DNA from: Nematostella vectensis
Lineage: Eukaryota; Cnidaria; Anthozoa; Actiniaria; Edwardsiidae
Assembly (NCBI RefSeq): GCF_932526225.1
Contig: NC_064039.1
Span: 12,480,139 to 12,544,138 of the forward strand
DNA length: 64,000 bases
Direction: 5' to 3'
Shown here one piece after another: positions 1 through 11,520 of this stretch; position 1 is the stretch's first letter, and each line of letters starts with the position of its first letter. A model generated the notes under the pieces. It saw only the letters and a list, made by a program, of their open reading frames with translations, made no database searches and was not told the origin of the DNA. The translations under genes and the position numbers were made by a program.

Positions 1-2
1 TG

Positions 3-1154
3 TGGGATGGTGAGCGCTGGAATGAGTTGCAATGGTTTTGGGATCCTAATAAGACCTGGGTCATCCCATGCCGTTGTGAGCATTGTGGTATTCCCATACC
101 AGCAAAGCATTTGATTGAATCACAGGATGCTGTTACAGCTGGTAAAAAGCTTGTGGAATGCCCAGAATGTCTGGAATCTTTTGAACACTCTCTCAAGACA
201 ACTAATGGTTCTCCAATAAACATTGCTCTCATTGGTCATTGGGATGGGTGGCAAGCCTTCAGTTCCAGCACACGAAGTTGTGGATCTTTGGAGGTCTCAA
301 TTGCAAATATGAAGAAGGCAGATAGAAGTCACACCAGTGAAGTTTACGTAGTTGGATTTGTCCCATTGTCTTCTACTCCAAAACTACCAGAAACATATGA
401 TCCATTTTTGCAACCACTCATGGAAGACATTTGTGAAGGTTTTATCAATGGCTTTGAAGTCAGGTTACCACAAGAGCCTAACATGAAAAGAGTGCGTGTT
501 TTGTTGCTCTGTTGGTCTGGGGATCATCCAGGGCAGTGTGAGGTGGGGAAGCTATTAAACCAAGGTAAATGTGCTTGCCGCAGGTGCAAGCTTGTTGGGC
601 AACATTTGCCAATGAATGAGTCAAATAACCATATGTACTATGGAGATAACCGAATTCATTACAGACATAAGTGGGAAAGTCGTGACATTTCTCTCATGCT
701 AACAGACCTTTATGATGTTGAGGCAGAGTCAAGGATCAGTGTTCGAAAAAGAATGTCTTCTGAGAAAGGTGTCACAGGGATAAGCCTTCTCCATAAATAT
801 TTATATCCTCTTTACAATTTTGACATTCTCAAAGATTTAACATTTGATGTGTTTCATACTGTGTGTCTTAATGTTGTGAAAAGTCAAGCAGAGAGGATCC
901 TGGATCATGAGTTAGTGGATAAGAAATCCCTTGACCGAGAAATAAAGAACTTTCCATGGCCAAGAGAGCTCAAATGTGGCCGACTTCCCAAGTCAATCCA
1001 AAGTTATAATGGATCTTTGGGACAGTGGAAAGCTGAGGGCCTACAAAAGTTTTCATTTCCAATGGCAGATTGTGTTCTTGATAGCAAGTTGGAATCACCA
1101 AAAGAGCAGGAAATACAACATTTGATATCAAGATTAATTTTGGGATTTTCTTAG
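3..1154 (+). CDS. CACTA (En/Spm, Transposase_21-like) transposase, partial
   Basis: The frame is open from the window edge (base 3), so the N terminus lies outside. The protein has a paired-Cys zinc-binding N-terminal part (CEHCGIPIP, then CPECLESF), followed by the pattern of tnp2-type transposases: a short segment ending in HWDGWQAFSSS, a 'SIANMKK' stretch, 'VVGFVPLSS', and the LLCWSGDHPGQCEVGKLL..CACRRC block, which matches the 'gDhPa..CrrC' region of the family. Members of this family cut and paste CACTA DNA transposons in the nucleus. The frame stops within the first unit of the 82-bp minisatellite, so the C terminus is replaced by repeat-derived residues (ILGFS) and the gene is probably truncated and dead. 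No CACTA terminus is visible in the window. Family assignment is by pattern recognition only. Confidence 0.65.
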   Translation, partial: WDGERWNELQWFWDPNKTWVIPCRCEHCGIPIPAKHLIESQDAVTAGKKLVECPECLESFEHSLKTTNGSPINIALIGHWDGWQAFSSSTRSCGSLEVSIANMKKADRSHTSEVYVVGFVPLSSTPKLPETYDPFLQPLMEDICEGFINGFEVRLPQEPNMKRVRVLLLCWSGDHPGQCEVGKLLNQGKCACRRCKLVGQHLPMNESNNHMYYGDNRIHYRHKWESRDISLMLTDLYDVEAESRISVRKRMSSEKGVTGISLLHKYLYPLYNFDILKDLTFDVFHTVCLNVVKSQAERILDHELVDKKSLDREIKNFPWPRELKCGRLPKSIQSYNGSLGQWKAEGLQKFSFPMADCVLDSKLESPKEQEIQHLISRLILGFS

Positions 1155-1795
1155 TTCACATTTTTCAATTATTTCCCAAGTTTGGTTTTCTATTGAGTTT
1201 TTAAGAACTATTGTATGTAATTTTGGGATTTTCTTGTTAAAATTTTCCAATTATTTCCCAAGTATGGTTTCCTATTGGATTCTTAAGAACTGTTGCATGC
1301 AATTTTGGGATTTTCTTGTTAAAATTTTCCAGTTATTTCCCAAGTATGGTTTCCTATTGGATTCTTAAGAACTGTTGCATGCAATTTTGGGATTTTCTTG
1401 TTAAAATTTTCCAGTTATTTCCCAAGTATGGCTTCCTATTGGATTCTTAAGGAATGTTGCATGCAATTTTGGGATTTTCTTGTTAAAATTTACCAGTTAT
1501 TTCCCAAGTATGGTTTCCTATTGGATTCTGAAGAACTGTTGCATGCAATTTTGGGATTTTCTTGGTTCACATTTTTCAATTATTTCCCAAGTTTGGTTTT
1601 CTATTGGGTTTTTAAGAACTATTGTATGCAATTTTGGGATTTTCTTGTTAAAATTTTCCAGTTATTTCCCAAGTGTAGTTTCGTATTGGATTCTTAAGAA
1701 CTGTTGCATGCAATTTTGGGATTTTTTTGTGAAATATTTCCCAGTACAATCCCAATCTTGGATTTTGTTGGGATTTATTCCCAAGATTGGGAATA
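1136..1795. repeat. 82-bp minisatellite, about eight copies
   Basis: The string AATTTTGGGATTTTCTTG recurs at 1136, 1219, 1301, 1383, 1465, 1547, 1630 and 1712, giving a regular 82-83 bp period. The first unit overlaps the end of the transposase frame. Two subfamilies alternate: units with 'GTTCACATTTTTCAATTA' and units with 'GTTAAAATTTTCCAGTTA'. Confidence 0.93.
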
Positions 1796-1930
1796 AACTG
1801 ATAATTTATTTTTTTCCTGGTTGCGTCTCTCAATATTTTCCCAATATTGGGTCCTGAATTTCCCAATCAGATCCCAAAATTGGGATAATTTCCAAAATTT
1901 TCCCAAATTTCCAAATTTGGAAAATCTGAA
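1745..1930. repeat. cluster of CCCAA..TTGGG palindromes
   Basis: Several short palindromes of the form CCCAA-N2-TTGGG occur here (CCCAAGATTGGG, CCCAATATTGGG, CCCAAAATTGGG), plus degenerate CCCAAATTT/AAATTTGG forms. Lying next to a CACTA transposase, they could be the subterminal repeats that such transposases bind; this is an inference. Confidence 0.55.
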
Positions 1931-1942
1931 TTTTTTCCTGTG

Positions 1943-2092
1943 ATTTTGATAACCGCCAACAATTTACACGACCTGATCAAGAGAAGAAAGTCAAAGGGTA
2001 GTTGAAAGGGGTGACTTTTCTTCAGAGACTAAAGACACGGCTGATCTATCCTGTAAAATCAAATACTGGGGGTCCAAGGACATACTGACCAG
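1943..2092 (+). repeat. 150-bp dispersed repeat, copy 1 (copy 2 at 4794-4944)
   Basis: About 150 bases starting TTTTGATAACCGCCAACAA and ending GGACATACTGACCA match 4794-4944 nearly exactly, in the same orientation. The copies differ at only a few bases. Both contain 'CTTTTCTTCAG', which resembles a splice acceptor, followed by a short open frame encoding CKIKYWGSKDILT. It may be an old exon or a transposon fragment. Confidence 0.85.
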
Positions 2093-2211
2093 GACCAGCA
2101 GCTTTCGTGCTCTCTCCAAACCGCAAAGACTTGACAGCTGCTGATGAGAATCTTCTCCAGGAAAATGATAGTGAAACATAACCTGATTTAAACTGAGGTT
2201 GAAATATTGAC

Positions 2212-2607
2212 TACCATAAATGATTTAATAAACACCCCCTATCTAAAGAACGCCTCCTATCTAATGAACGCCTCCCCCCCCCCCCACATAAGCTTACAAG
2301 TTTGTATTGAACGCCCCTCTCTAATAAACGCTCCCCTCTATTTAATAACCCCCCCCCCCCTCCCAGTGTAAATATAAATGAAATTAAATTGGATTCTTGC
2401 TATATCTGAGCTTGCCATATACAGGGTGATACATGCTCAATGTCAAGAAAGGCTTGCCACACTTGCTTTAATTTACTTTATCCTGACTAAGATAAGAACC
2501 CCACTGCACTTTGGTTTGTTATAGTTTGCAAAGAACGCCCCTCTCTAATAAACGCTTCAGTTGAAATTTATTAAACACCCCGGGAGTTTATTAGATCATT
2601 TACGGGA
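2212..2607. mobile_element. MITE with ~25-bp imperfect terminal inverted repeats
   Basis: The left end (CCATAAATGATTTAATAAAC) and the reverse complement of the right end (CCGTAAATGATCTAATAAAC) match at 18 of 20 positions. The interior is rich in 'AACGCCCCTCTCTAATAAACGC' words and poly-C runs and has no gene. Superfamily unknown. Confidence 0.65.
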
Positions 2608-3656
2608 ATTACTGTTACTGTAAAATGAAATAAAGTTCTGTGTTTCTTGTTTGATTTCTATTATAGTACATTTCTAATTTGAAAAAGTTGTGTTTGGTAT
2701 TTGAAGGCAGTGTGTCAGGTCCGTAGCCAAGATGGTGGTGTCCGGGAATTAATTCTGGCTGATTATGTGGGGCAGGTTGAGGAGGATTTGTCACTTCTGT
2801 TGTTTTTATGGCATTTTGGTGTAGGCGGCGAGGAGCTCACAGAAAAAACGAAAACAGTAAAAGGGCTCCCTAAAAATATTGCAGATAACGGTATCGAACA
2901 CATAAGCAACATGTGTACAAATAAACATCTCACAATTATTTTTTGGTGTTTATAATTAACATTTTTGTAATTAGAGAAAAAAATGTGTTTTAGAGCATCC
3001 TATATAATGGACGCTCTTACATTTAAAATCCTAATACGCATTAAGAATAGCTTACATACTGTACATTCAGTACGCTCACATACGTTCAAATTCAGGGTCC
3101 AGACTATCCATGTCTCGATCGAAAATCGAACCTGTTTCAACAGAGGTGAGAAGACTGATGGGCTGACGCACTAACACATTTGGCCACCTGTGAGCCATAA
3201 AAGGGGGGCAGGGTCTGCACAGTTCAGGGGGGTGAATATGTTCGCGGATCAGCGGATTCAGCCCCGAAATGCTCACGGATTACGGATTTTGATGATTATT
3301 TCAGCGGATTTTGGAAATACAGCGGATCACGGATCTGTTGACAATTTGTGCACGGCATTCGGATTTTGACTGCTTTGACGGTTGAATTTCGTATTTTAAA
3401 TGAATTTCAATCGATGCTATTGTTTATCTGTCAAACCATGCGGATCTAAAAATATCTGCGGATCCACGGATTTGCCCCGAAAAGGTTGCGGATCGGGGGA
3501 TTTACATACCCCGATTCACCCCCCCCGTTCAGGTGCAAGTACATCTCTTTTTTTTTTTCACCATTTTCTTGACAGTATTTTCTTGACGTCTACATCCAGC
3601 TCCCTAAAAACCCACTTGCGGTCAAATTTCTCAGCTGAATAATCAATCACACAGTT
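2608..3656. other. no gene seen; CGGAT-rich low-complexity stretch
   Basis: No convincing exon is seen. Between about 3240 and 3520 the words GCGGAT, CGGATTT and CACGGAT recur irregularly, as in a diverged repeat. Short open frames here show no family signature. Confidence 0.5.
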
Positions 3657-4217
3657 TTAATTTCCAATTTTCTTTGTATCCACTTTTTCATGCTGTAACA
3701 GCCATTCCTTGGTTTTTATGCCATTAAGGGAACTGTAAAACCCTATGCCATTTTTGCTGACTACTCTGTGACAAGGCATGATGATTGACAGGGGGTTGGA
3801 CTTCATCGCCATGCCAACAGCGCGTGCTGCCTTGGGATTACCCATGAGTTTAGCAACATCACTATAACTAATGGTTTGACCAGGTTTTATCTGTTCTCCA
3901 ACAACCTTCCAAACTTTACGACAAAACTTCTTGTGTTTGAACTTCGTAGTGTTTAACGCTGGCATCTTGCATTTCGATATCTTGCCCAGATCAGTAAAAT
4001 AAACTTGCATCCATTTAAGACAATCTGCCAAATGCGAGTTTGGACAATCTGAATTAAAGATTAATTGTTTTTCATTCTCTTTTATCATCTTGATACTTGT
4101 GATACCTTCCTCGTCGGCCATTATCTCGTAAATTCCGACTGGAGATTCAAAATAAGCAACATCTACAGGAATACCCGCCATGTTTGCAAAACATGAGCAC
4201 AACCACAGGAAACCCAA
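3657..4217 (-). CDS. MGMT: methylated-DNA--protein-cysteine methyltransferase (O6-alkylguanine repair)
   Basis: This 186-residue single-exon protein is a suicide repair enzyme that moves alkyl groups from O6-alkylguanine in DNA to its own cysteine in the nucleus. The active-site motif PCHRV is at residues 148-152, with acceptor Cys149. The DNA-binding helix 'NPKAARAVGMAMKSNP' (127-142) contains the arginine finger (Arg132) and the conserved Asn141. The tyrosine in ISYSDVA (Tyr118) matches the one that turns out the flipped base. 'KTKEWLLQHE' near the C terminus is also typical. An internal Met at residue 13 (start at 4181) would give a start closer to other family members and is a reasonable alternative. 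The length is close to the human protein. The gene is intronless here, whereas vertebrate genes have introns, but no disabling mutation is seen. It is divergent to the next gene, with under 200 bp between start codons. Confidence 0.93.
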   Translation of the reverse strand: MGFLWLCSCFANMAGIPVDVAYFESPVGIYEIMADEEGITSIKMIKENEKQLIFNSDCPNSHLADCLKWMQVYFTDLGKISKCKMPALNTTKFKHKKFCRKVWKVVGEQIKPGQTISYSDVAKLMGNPKAARAVGMAMKSNPLSIIMPCHRVVSKNGIGFYSSLNGIKTKEWLLQHEKVDTKKIGN

Positions 4218-4412
4218 AACACATCGCGAACGAAAACATTTTTAAAATCTTTATTTTGCTTTAAATATATACCCCAGGCAACAGAGGCAGATAACCAGAA
4301 TTTTTGTGGAAATCCCTATCTTTAAATTTAGTATCGTCTGAGTATTCTCTAAAATTTCGTTATTTTGCCTAATGTATTAGATATTGGGACTTCTGTGGTT
4401 TGGAGAAGCAAA
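4218..4412. promoter_or_regulatory. bidirectional promoter with YY1-type site
   Basis: This is the gap between the divergent MGMT start and the start of the repeat-protein gene. At 4410-4420 the sequence CAAAATGGCGGC matches the YY1 consensus AANATGGCGGC, and the ATG of that site is the proposed start codon of the rightward gene. YY1 sites overlapping a start codon are common in animal housekeeping promoters. No TATA box is evident. Confidence 0.5.
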
Positions 4413-7400
4413 ATGGCGGCAAATAGGAAGCGCGCTATGAAACAAAACATTCCTTCTGGTATTTCTATGGATTTTTTTGGTTTTCATTTGCTAGGGATAT
4501 CCAAAGAGTTTAAAAGAGTCACATACCCGATGAAACGTTTAATGATAAGGGTCTTTATTTTTATGCGAAGTTGGGTTTTGTTTGTTGTTTGAAATGCGCG
4601 CTCTGTTCTGATGTCAGCTCACGATGCACGCTACAGATTTAACGGTCGCTGAGTGTGATTTCAAGAAGAGAAAGCCTTTAGGAGTGTTTTCTTTTCATTC
4701 TATAAAGGTAGGCTTTTATCTTTAGTTTGACAGAACCATAGAAGCCGTCTTGTTAGTTATCGAGGGTTGGTCGCATGTTGTTTGAAAACAACTCAATTTT
4801 GATAACCGCCAACAATTTACACGACCTGATCAAGAGAAGAAAGTCAAAGGGTAGTTGAAAGGGGTGACTTTTCTTCAGAGACTAAAAAAACGACTGATCT
4901 AGCCTGTAAAATCAAATACTGGGGGTCCAAGGACATACTGACCATACTCATCCCAGGAAATTTTGACATTTTCAAACTTCTAAAATGCTAAAAATTGTCA
5001 AAACTTTATGGAAAGTAGACCATAGCTTGTTCTACAAGCTTGTCTGAAGAGATTTCTAGTAGATAAGTGATGACGAAGTGCTACTGTTGCTTTTGACAGG
5101 TCCGCCTTACCAACATGTGTTGGTGGCAAACAGATGTAAAAAGGTAAAAGAGATGAGTTATAAGAAAACTCTGGAAGCGTCTGGAGCCTCTGAACCTGAT
5201 TGTACAGGTAGCAAAAAAGATCAGATAATGCCATCTCAAGATACACCTGTAATGGAAAAATTAAAAGAGATCAAATTAAAACTAGGTCAGCAAGAGGATA
5301 AATTTAAACAGATAAATGCAATGAGAGAGCAACAAAACAGACAGATGGAAGAGTGGGTATCCCAAACATCTGATGCTAAGACTAAAGAGTATAGAAATGT
5401 GAAGTTGCAGGATCATAAAAAGTGGCAACAAAGTGAGACTGAAAAGCAAAATCATCTTTTCTCTGAGGCATTACTTCTGGCTGGCAAGCAGATTGAGGAC
5501 ATTGAGCAGCAAACTTTAAATCACCAAGAATGTTCAGAAGTAGCGGAATTAAAAATGTGGCTAAGTAAAGCAAGGCGTAAGCAATGGAGAGAAGAAATGC
5601 AAGGTTTTAAACTATCTGATGAAGATGAAGCTGGCATCGAGGCAGAAAGGATTTCAAAAGGCAAGGGAATGGTCGTGATTGATATGCCATCATCCTCAGA
5701 ATCAACACCCCTTAGAAATGACTTATTGGCAGATGACGATGACGATAGTGTTGCTTATGCAGCTCAGGCTTATAGATCACCATGGAAGTTCATACAGTCT
5801 ATAAGGAGCAAAGTTGGTAACTTATGGAGCCCTACAAAGAAGTCAAAGCACAAAACTATGGAAGAGTGCCCTGATTCTGATTGCACTGACGTTGGAGCTA
5901 CCATAGCTGAAGAAGCGCAGTCACCAAAGGACACAAATAAAGAAGAACCAAAGGTATCCTGTGATTCTAATATACCATTGTATGAGGAAGGTCAGGTAGC
6001 ACAGGGCAAGAACCTTTCACATGTGGCTGATCCTGTTCAATGTGGACAGGCACAAAGCGAGGTAAGGCTGGAGTCATTTGCTCATTGAAAGAAAGCAGCA
6101 TGTTTATTTATTAGCAAGGTTCTCTTGTTGGTTGAATAATTGATGGGCTGTTTATAGTTATGTTTTGTCTGGTTAATGCTTATATATAAATTGAAATTAC
6201 AGAGTTGTATCCAATGAACTTCCAAGGGAAACAAAAGTGGATTTATTTATTTTGATTTTGTGATATAGAGAGATGTTTTAGAACTTTTAACAGCCCATTG
6301 CCAAAAATTGTGTACCAAGATAATTTCCATGATTTTGGTTTTAGGGTGTAGCTTTTGATATATGTGAAAATAAGTATAAGATCTTTTTTTGCCCCTCTAT
6401 ACTTTGAGAAACATTTTTCAAAGTTTGGAAAAACTATACAGCTGAAATTTACATGGAAAGTGATTCAGAAAAAATAAACTGCATTTTGGAGAATCTGAAA
6501 GCTTCCAATAAAGATATTTCAATTGAAACACCACACTTGCTTACTGACATGTTTACGTTTTTAAAGACACCAACATGTTTGCTGTAGATTTTAAAATGTG
6601 CTCTGGTACAAAACTTTTGACGCTTATCATTGGGAATTGCTTGATATTCTGTTGGATTTTATCATCAACATCTGTGAATACTTTTAGAGTATCTATATAA
6701 TGCACATGGTGTTACTATAGGAGTGGACATTTGACAAGTTCCATTTATTTCTTCCAGTTAACTTCTGGCTTGGACAATATTCCTCAAATTTCAAGAAAAA
6801 TATATGTGCCACCGACAAATGGTAAGCTTTGAGAGGGGAATATTTCAAGGCCCTATTTGATTGCTGACAATAAATGTTGTAGCACTAATCTCTTGTGCTT
6901 TGCCCTCTATGATCAGTGCACTCTGTCAGCACCGGAAATCAGCCTCTACCTGTTCTACCTCCAGTGTCAGCGGCATATTCTGTCAATCAAAAGATGGCAC
7001 TGATTGACAAGGTTTCTGCCACTGAAACAAGGCTGGACACCTCTGCTACAAGTGACTCCCAAACAAGTGCTTTGAGTTCAGCACGTCCACGATCCAGTGG
7101 TGAACAATCATCCAATCCAGCTACACCTACTGGAACTACAAAAAAAGAGATATCGAAATCTGTGCCGCGGTTAGCTGCTAATCTGACTGTAGCCGCGTCA
7201 AGAACTGCGAATGCACAAAGATCCGGGCAAGCTTGGCCACCTGCAGTTACGCCAAGAAACTCAGGTAACCAAACGTCCGCAGCAGGTTCACCAACACAGC
7301 CGTCTGCAAAATCTACTGATGTACAGATCTCCAAGTTAGCCTCACCCACAATAGCTACTTCAAAAACGGTGGATAGACCAGTACACACCACTCTCCAGAC

Positions 7401-10400
7401 AAAATCCTTCAAGCTAGACACATCCATTGTATCTATTCCAACATCTACAGATACACAAGCATCCAAGCAAGTCACACCCACGGTGACTATTCCAAGCTCT
7501 GCAGACAAACAAGCATCCAGAGCAGCCACATCCAATTCGACTATTCCAAGATCTACGGATGCACAAGCATCCAGAGCAGCCACACCCAATCCGACTATTC
7601 CAAGATCTACGGATGCACAAGCATCCAGAGCAGCCACATCCAATTCGACTATTCCAAGATCTACGGATGCACAAGCATCCAGACCAGCCACATCGAATGC
7701 GACTGTTCCAAGGTCTGCAGAAACACAAGCATCCAGACAAGCCACATCCACTGCAACTATTCCGAGCGCTGCGGATGCACAAGCATCCAAGCCAACCACA
7801 CCCACTTCGGCTACTCCGATAGCTACGGATAAACAAGCGTCAAAGCAAATCACACCGACTGCGGCTATTTCAATAGCTACAGACATACAAGCATCCAGAA
7901 AAGCCTCATCCACTGCGACTATTCCAGGATTAAAAGATTCACAACCAGCCACATCCACTGCGACTATTCCGAGAGATTCAAATACACAGGCACCCAGAAC
8001 AGCCTCAGCGGCTAATACTATTCCAAGAAATGCGGATTCACAAGCATCCAAGACAGCAATATCAACTGCGACTATTCCAAGGTCTGCAGATGCACCAGTA
8101 TCCAAGCAAAGCACATCCACTGCGACTATTCCAAGATCTTCAGATGCACAAGTACCCAAGCAAGTTGCATCTACTGCGACTATTCCAAGATCTACAGATA
8201 CGCAGGTATCCACAACAGCCTCATCCACTGCTACTATTGAAAGAGATACGAAAATACAAGCATCCAAGCAAGTCACCCCCACTGCAAACATTACAAGATC
8301 AGCAGATACGCAAGTATCCAAGCCAGTCACACCAACCGTGAATATCCAAAAAGCTACGGATGCACAAGCGTCCAAACCAGTCACACCAACTGCGACTATT
8401 CCGAGATCTGCGGATATTCATTCTCACAAATCAAGTACACTCGTGGCTGCCACTCCCCGGTATGAGAATATGTTGACGTCCAAGCCAGACACAACTAAGA
8501 TAGCTACTTCAAGAACTGAAGTTACACCAAGACACTCAGAGAACCATGTCTCCAATGCACTTACACTCAAAACAGGTATCTCAATTACTAGAAATATGCA
8601 GACGTTTAAATCTTGTACTCCAGCTCAACGGATACCAAGATCAACAGCCTCGCTATCAGTATCATCTTTGAAACCAGTAGATAAACAGATATCCAAACAA
8701 GCTACATCCACAGCAACTGTTCCGCTATCCGGCGATGAAGTACAGATACCCAAGATACCCGCTATACCTTATCCAAGGTTTGAACAATGCGGCCAGCCTT
8801 CGCCTGCTAAACCTTTTTCTGGATCTACAGACAGACAGGTTTGCAAGCCAGTTACAACCTCTGCAACTACTCCAGGATTTACAGATATACAGACTTCCCA
8901 ACCAGCTACTCCCATTGTAACTGTTACAAGATGTACAGATACAAAATGTTCCAAACCAGCCTTAGTCACTCCAAATATTCCAAGATCTTCGGATACCCCA
9001 TCATCCCCACCAGCCACATCCTCTATAACTATTCCAAAAGCTACGGATACACAATCCAGACCCGCCACACTTAGAGCATCTATTTCAAGAACTAAGGATA
9101 CACACACTCCCAAGACATCTACCCCGACTGCAATTATTCCAAAGTCTACGGATAGACAATCCCAACCAACCCCACCTCCTGCGACTATTCCAAGACCTAC
9201 CGACACACAAGTATCCGAGCTAAGCTCATCCACAGCGACTATTGCAAGATCTTCAGATACAATGGCATCCAGAACAGCCTCATCCACTGCTACTTTGCCA
9301 GAAGTTACGGATACACAAGCATCCAAGCAAGTCACACCGACTGAGAAAATTCCAAGATCTGCAGATAAACAAGCATCCAGAACATCCTCATCTACTGCTA
9401 CTATTCAAGGAGCTACGGGTACACAAGCGTCCAATGCAACCACACCCACTGCGACCTTTTCAAGATCTGAGGATATTGAGAATGTCGAATCAAGTACACC
9501 CTCGGAAGCCGCATCAATATCTGTGGATACTCAGACAACCAAGCCAGCTTCATTAAGAGTAAACGTCCCTTTATCCTTGCATATAAACGATTCAAGTCCA
9601 ACCAGATTATCTTTCCCTATAACTATGGATGTACACCCAACGAAGACAACATCAGTCACTATTCCAATATCTGAGGATATGCAGACTTCCACGATAGCTA
9701 AGCAAACTTCAACCTTTCCAAGGTCTAATGATAAAGAAACGTCCAAGCAAGCGTCTGTGCTAACAAAATCCCAGGCATTGTCTTTGGACCCTAATGCGCC
9801 GGAATTCTCGTTCCAGACAAAAGCAGGTGCAGGCTCTATTCATGACGCTCAAGCAAACATCTTTAGTCCACCTCCTATTCCATGTGTTAGTGGAACGAAG
9901 CCTAAAGCGCGCCGAAAAGCTAGAGGTATGTACAACAGCGTTACTGTGACGCGAAATAGCATTGAGACAGCGATCTGGGAGATGAGAGATGCTGCAATCG
10001 ATGGGAAGGATGGAAAGTGCTCAAAAAAGAGCTCAGTGACGAGCATTGGTTCAGAAACTGAACCAGCAGTCGATTATCCAGTGCGAAATTCACCATCTTT
10101 AGAACAGGCCAAATTAGACGCACAACTTTTAAGTTCGAGTGGTAAATGCGAGAAAACAAAGGATCACAAAAAGCAGAACGGACGAGCAAATACGCCAAGC
10201 AGAGTACCAAAAGAAAGTAAGATGCCAAGTAACGATCAGACCAGTGAACAGTCACCATCATCGAAGACCGAACCCTTTCATGAGAAGAAACCCTCATTAG
10301 ACTATAAATCCAACCGAGATGAATCCTCGGACCCCCTGAAAATAAACCTTCAGGACGAAAGGCCCTCTCACAATCCTCAGAAAATAAATAAAGAAACGGG

Positions 10401-11520
10401 TAAGGCTGTCCAGATTGAGTGTACTATAAACAAAGAGTTCGATTCACCTTCAGTGGAAGTCAAATCCCCCCAAGCGTCGAAGAAGGAAGCTCGTAGACAA
10501 TTGTGCTTCAACGGCAATGATACAAAGGCGGGCCCTGTCGGTAAAAAAACTGGACCTTTATTTGAAGGTAAAGAAGAATCTCGTTCTTTTTGCAACAGCT
10601 CAAAACAATCTGACCTTTCTCCAAAGAATACACTAAAGCAAGCTGGCCCTTCCCAGCTTGAAAGTCCAAAGCAATGTATCTCTCCTCCAAAGAACACTCT
10701 AAGGCAAGTTTGCCCTTCCCAGCTCGAAAGTCCAAAGCAATGTATCTCTCCTCCAAAGAACACTCTAAAGCAAGTTTGCCCTTCCCAGCTCGAAAGTCCA
10801 AAGCAATCTGACCTTTCTCCAAAGAACACACTAAAGCAAGTTTGCCCTTCCCAGCTCGAAAGTCCAAAGCAATGTATCTCTCCTCCAAAGAACACTCTAA
10901 AGCAAGTTTGCCCTTCCCAGCTCGAAAGTCCAAAGCAATCTGACCTTTCTCCAAAGAACACACTAAAGCAAGCTGGTCCTTCCCAGCTCGAAAGTCCAGA
11001 GCCATGTGTCACTCCTCCAAAGAACACTCTAAAGCAAGTTGGCACTTCCCATCTCGAAAGTCCAAAGCAAGCTGACTCCCGGTTTGAAAGTCCAAAACAA
11101 TCCGATCCCCCTCCAATGAATACTCTAAAGCAAGCTGGTACTCGTCAACTTGAAAGTTCAAAGAAAGGGTTCCCTTCTCCAAATAATACTATAAACCAAG
11201 CTGCCTCTTCTTATCCTCATAGTCCAAAGCACCCTTTCCCTTCTCCTAAGAATATTTCAAAGCAAACTGCCCCTTCTTGTCTTGACAGTCCGAAGCAAGC
11301 TGCTGCCCAATCGAAGAATAGCCCAATGAAAATCGATAAGGGGAGTGGCTCATCAGGAAGTGACAGTCCAAATTCCACGCTTCAAAAGAAGAGCTTTAAA
11401 TCTAAGGGTGGCATCAATCTGAGAAAGAGCATTAATTGCTGCTGTGAGGTCACGTGTGAATACTGTGTACCTTTGTGTGAGTGGGATAAGGTTGTAGCCC
11501 AACAAAGAAAGAGGCGTTAG
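4413..11520 (+). CDS. large repeat-rich protein with coiled-coil N-terminal region (unknown function), four exons
   Basis: The proposed exons are 4413-4458, 5100-6061, 6758-6821 and 6917-11520. All have GT/AG borders and matching phases (1, 0, 1), and join to about 1891 residues. I do not recognise the family. Exon 2 encodes a charged, probably coiled-coil region (MEKLKEIKLKLGQQEDKF...MREQQNRQMEEW) and an acidic stretch (ADDDDD). Exon 4 has two repeat blocks: about 35-40 units of ~17 residues like 'TATIPRSTDAQASKQ' (roughly 7430-9480), then 22-residue units like 'SPKQCISPPKNTLKQVCPSQL' (10600-11300). The C terminus is Cys-rich (CCCEVTCEYCVPLC) and ends with the basic tail QQRKRR. There is no signal peptide or membrane helix, so a nuclear or cytoskeletal scaffold is possible. 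Ser/Thr/Pro richness suggests disorder and phosphorylation. Exon 1 is the least certain part. Confidence 0.72.
4794..4944 (+). repeat. 150-bp dispersed repeat, copy 2, in intron 1 of the repeat-protein gene
   Basis: This is a near-identical direct copy of 1943-2092. The match starts at ATTTTGATAACCGCC and stops after GGACATACTGACCA; the flanks on both sides are unrelated. Confidence 0.85.
7430..9480 (+). repeat. coding 51-bp repeats (17-residue TATIPRS..QASK units)
   Basis: This diverged in-frame tandem array has a period of about 51 bp. Three units near 7540-7690 are almost identical, indicating recent expansion or gene conversion. The lack of stops in the unit creates long open frames on the opposite strand; these are shadows. 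Confidence 0.9.
10600..11300 (+). repeat. coding 66-bp repeats (22-residue SPK units)
   Basis: The in-frame units alternate between two types: 'QSDLSPKNTLKQ' and 'QCISPPKNTLKQ', each followed by a 'CPSQLESPK' or 'GPSQLESPK' segment. Five to seven units at 10610-11030 are nearly identical at DNA level, so two-unit (132-bp) blocks appear to have duplicated. Confidence 0.9.

Noticed and set aside
4624..4707. Alternative first exon (ATG 4624, donor at 4708) for the repeat-protein gene
   Set aside because: It ends in phase 0, which does not fit the good acceptor at 5099 (needs phase 1); the 4413-4458 exon fits.
6987..8384. 465-codon open frame on the - strand, and several others (7414-7836, 8769-9335, 10377-11045)
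   Set aside because: They are shadows of the stop-poor coding repeats of the + strand gene; low-complexity composition and no family signature.
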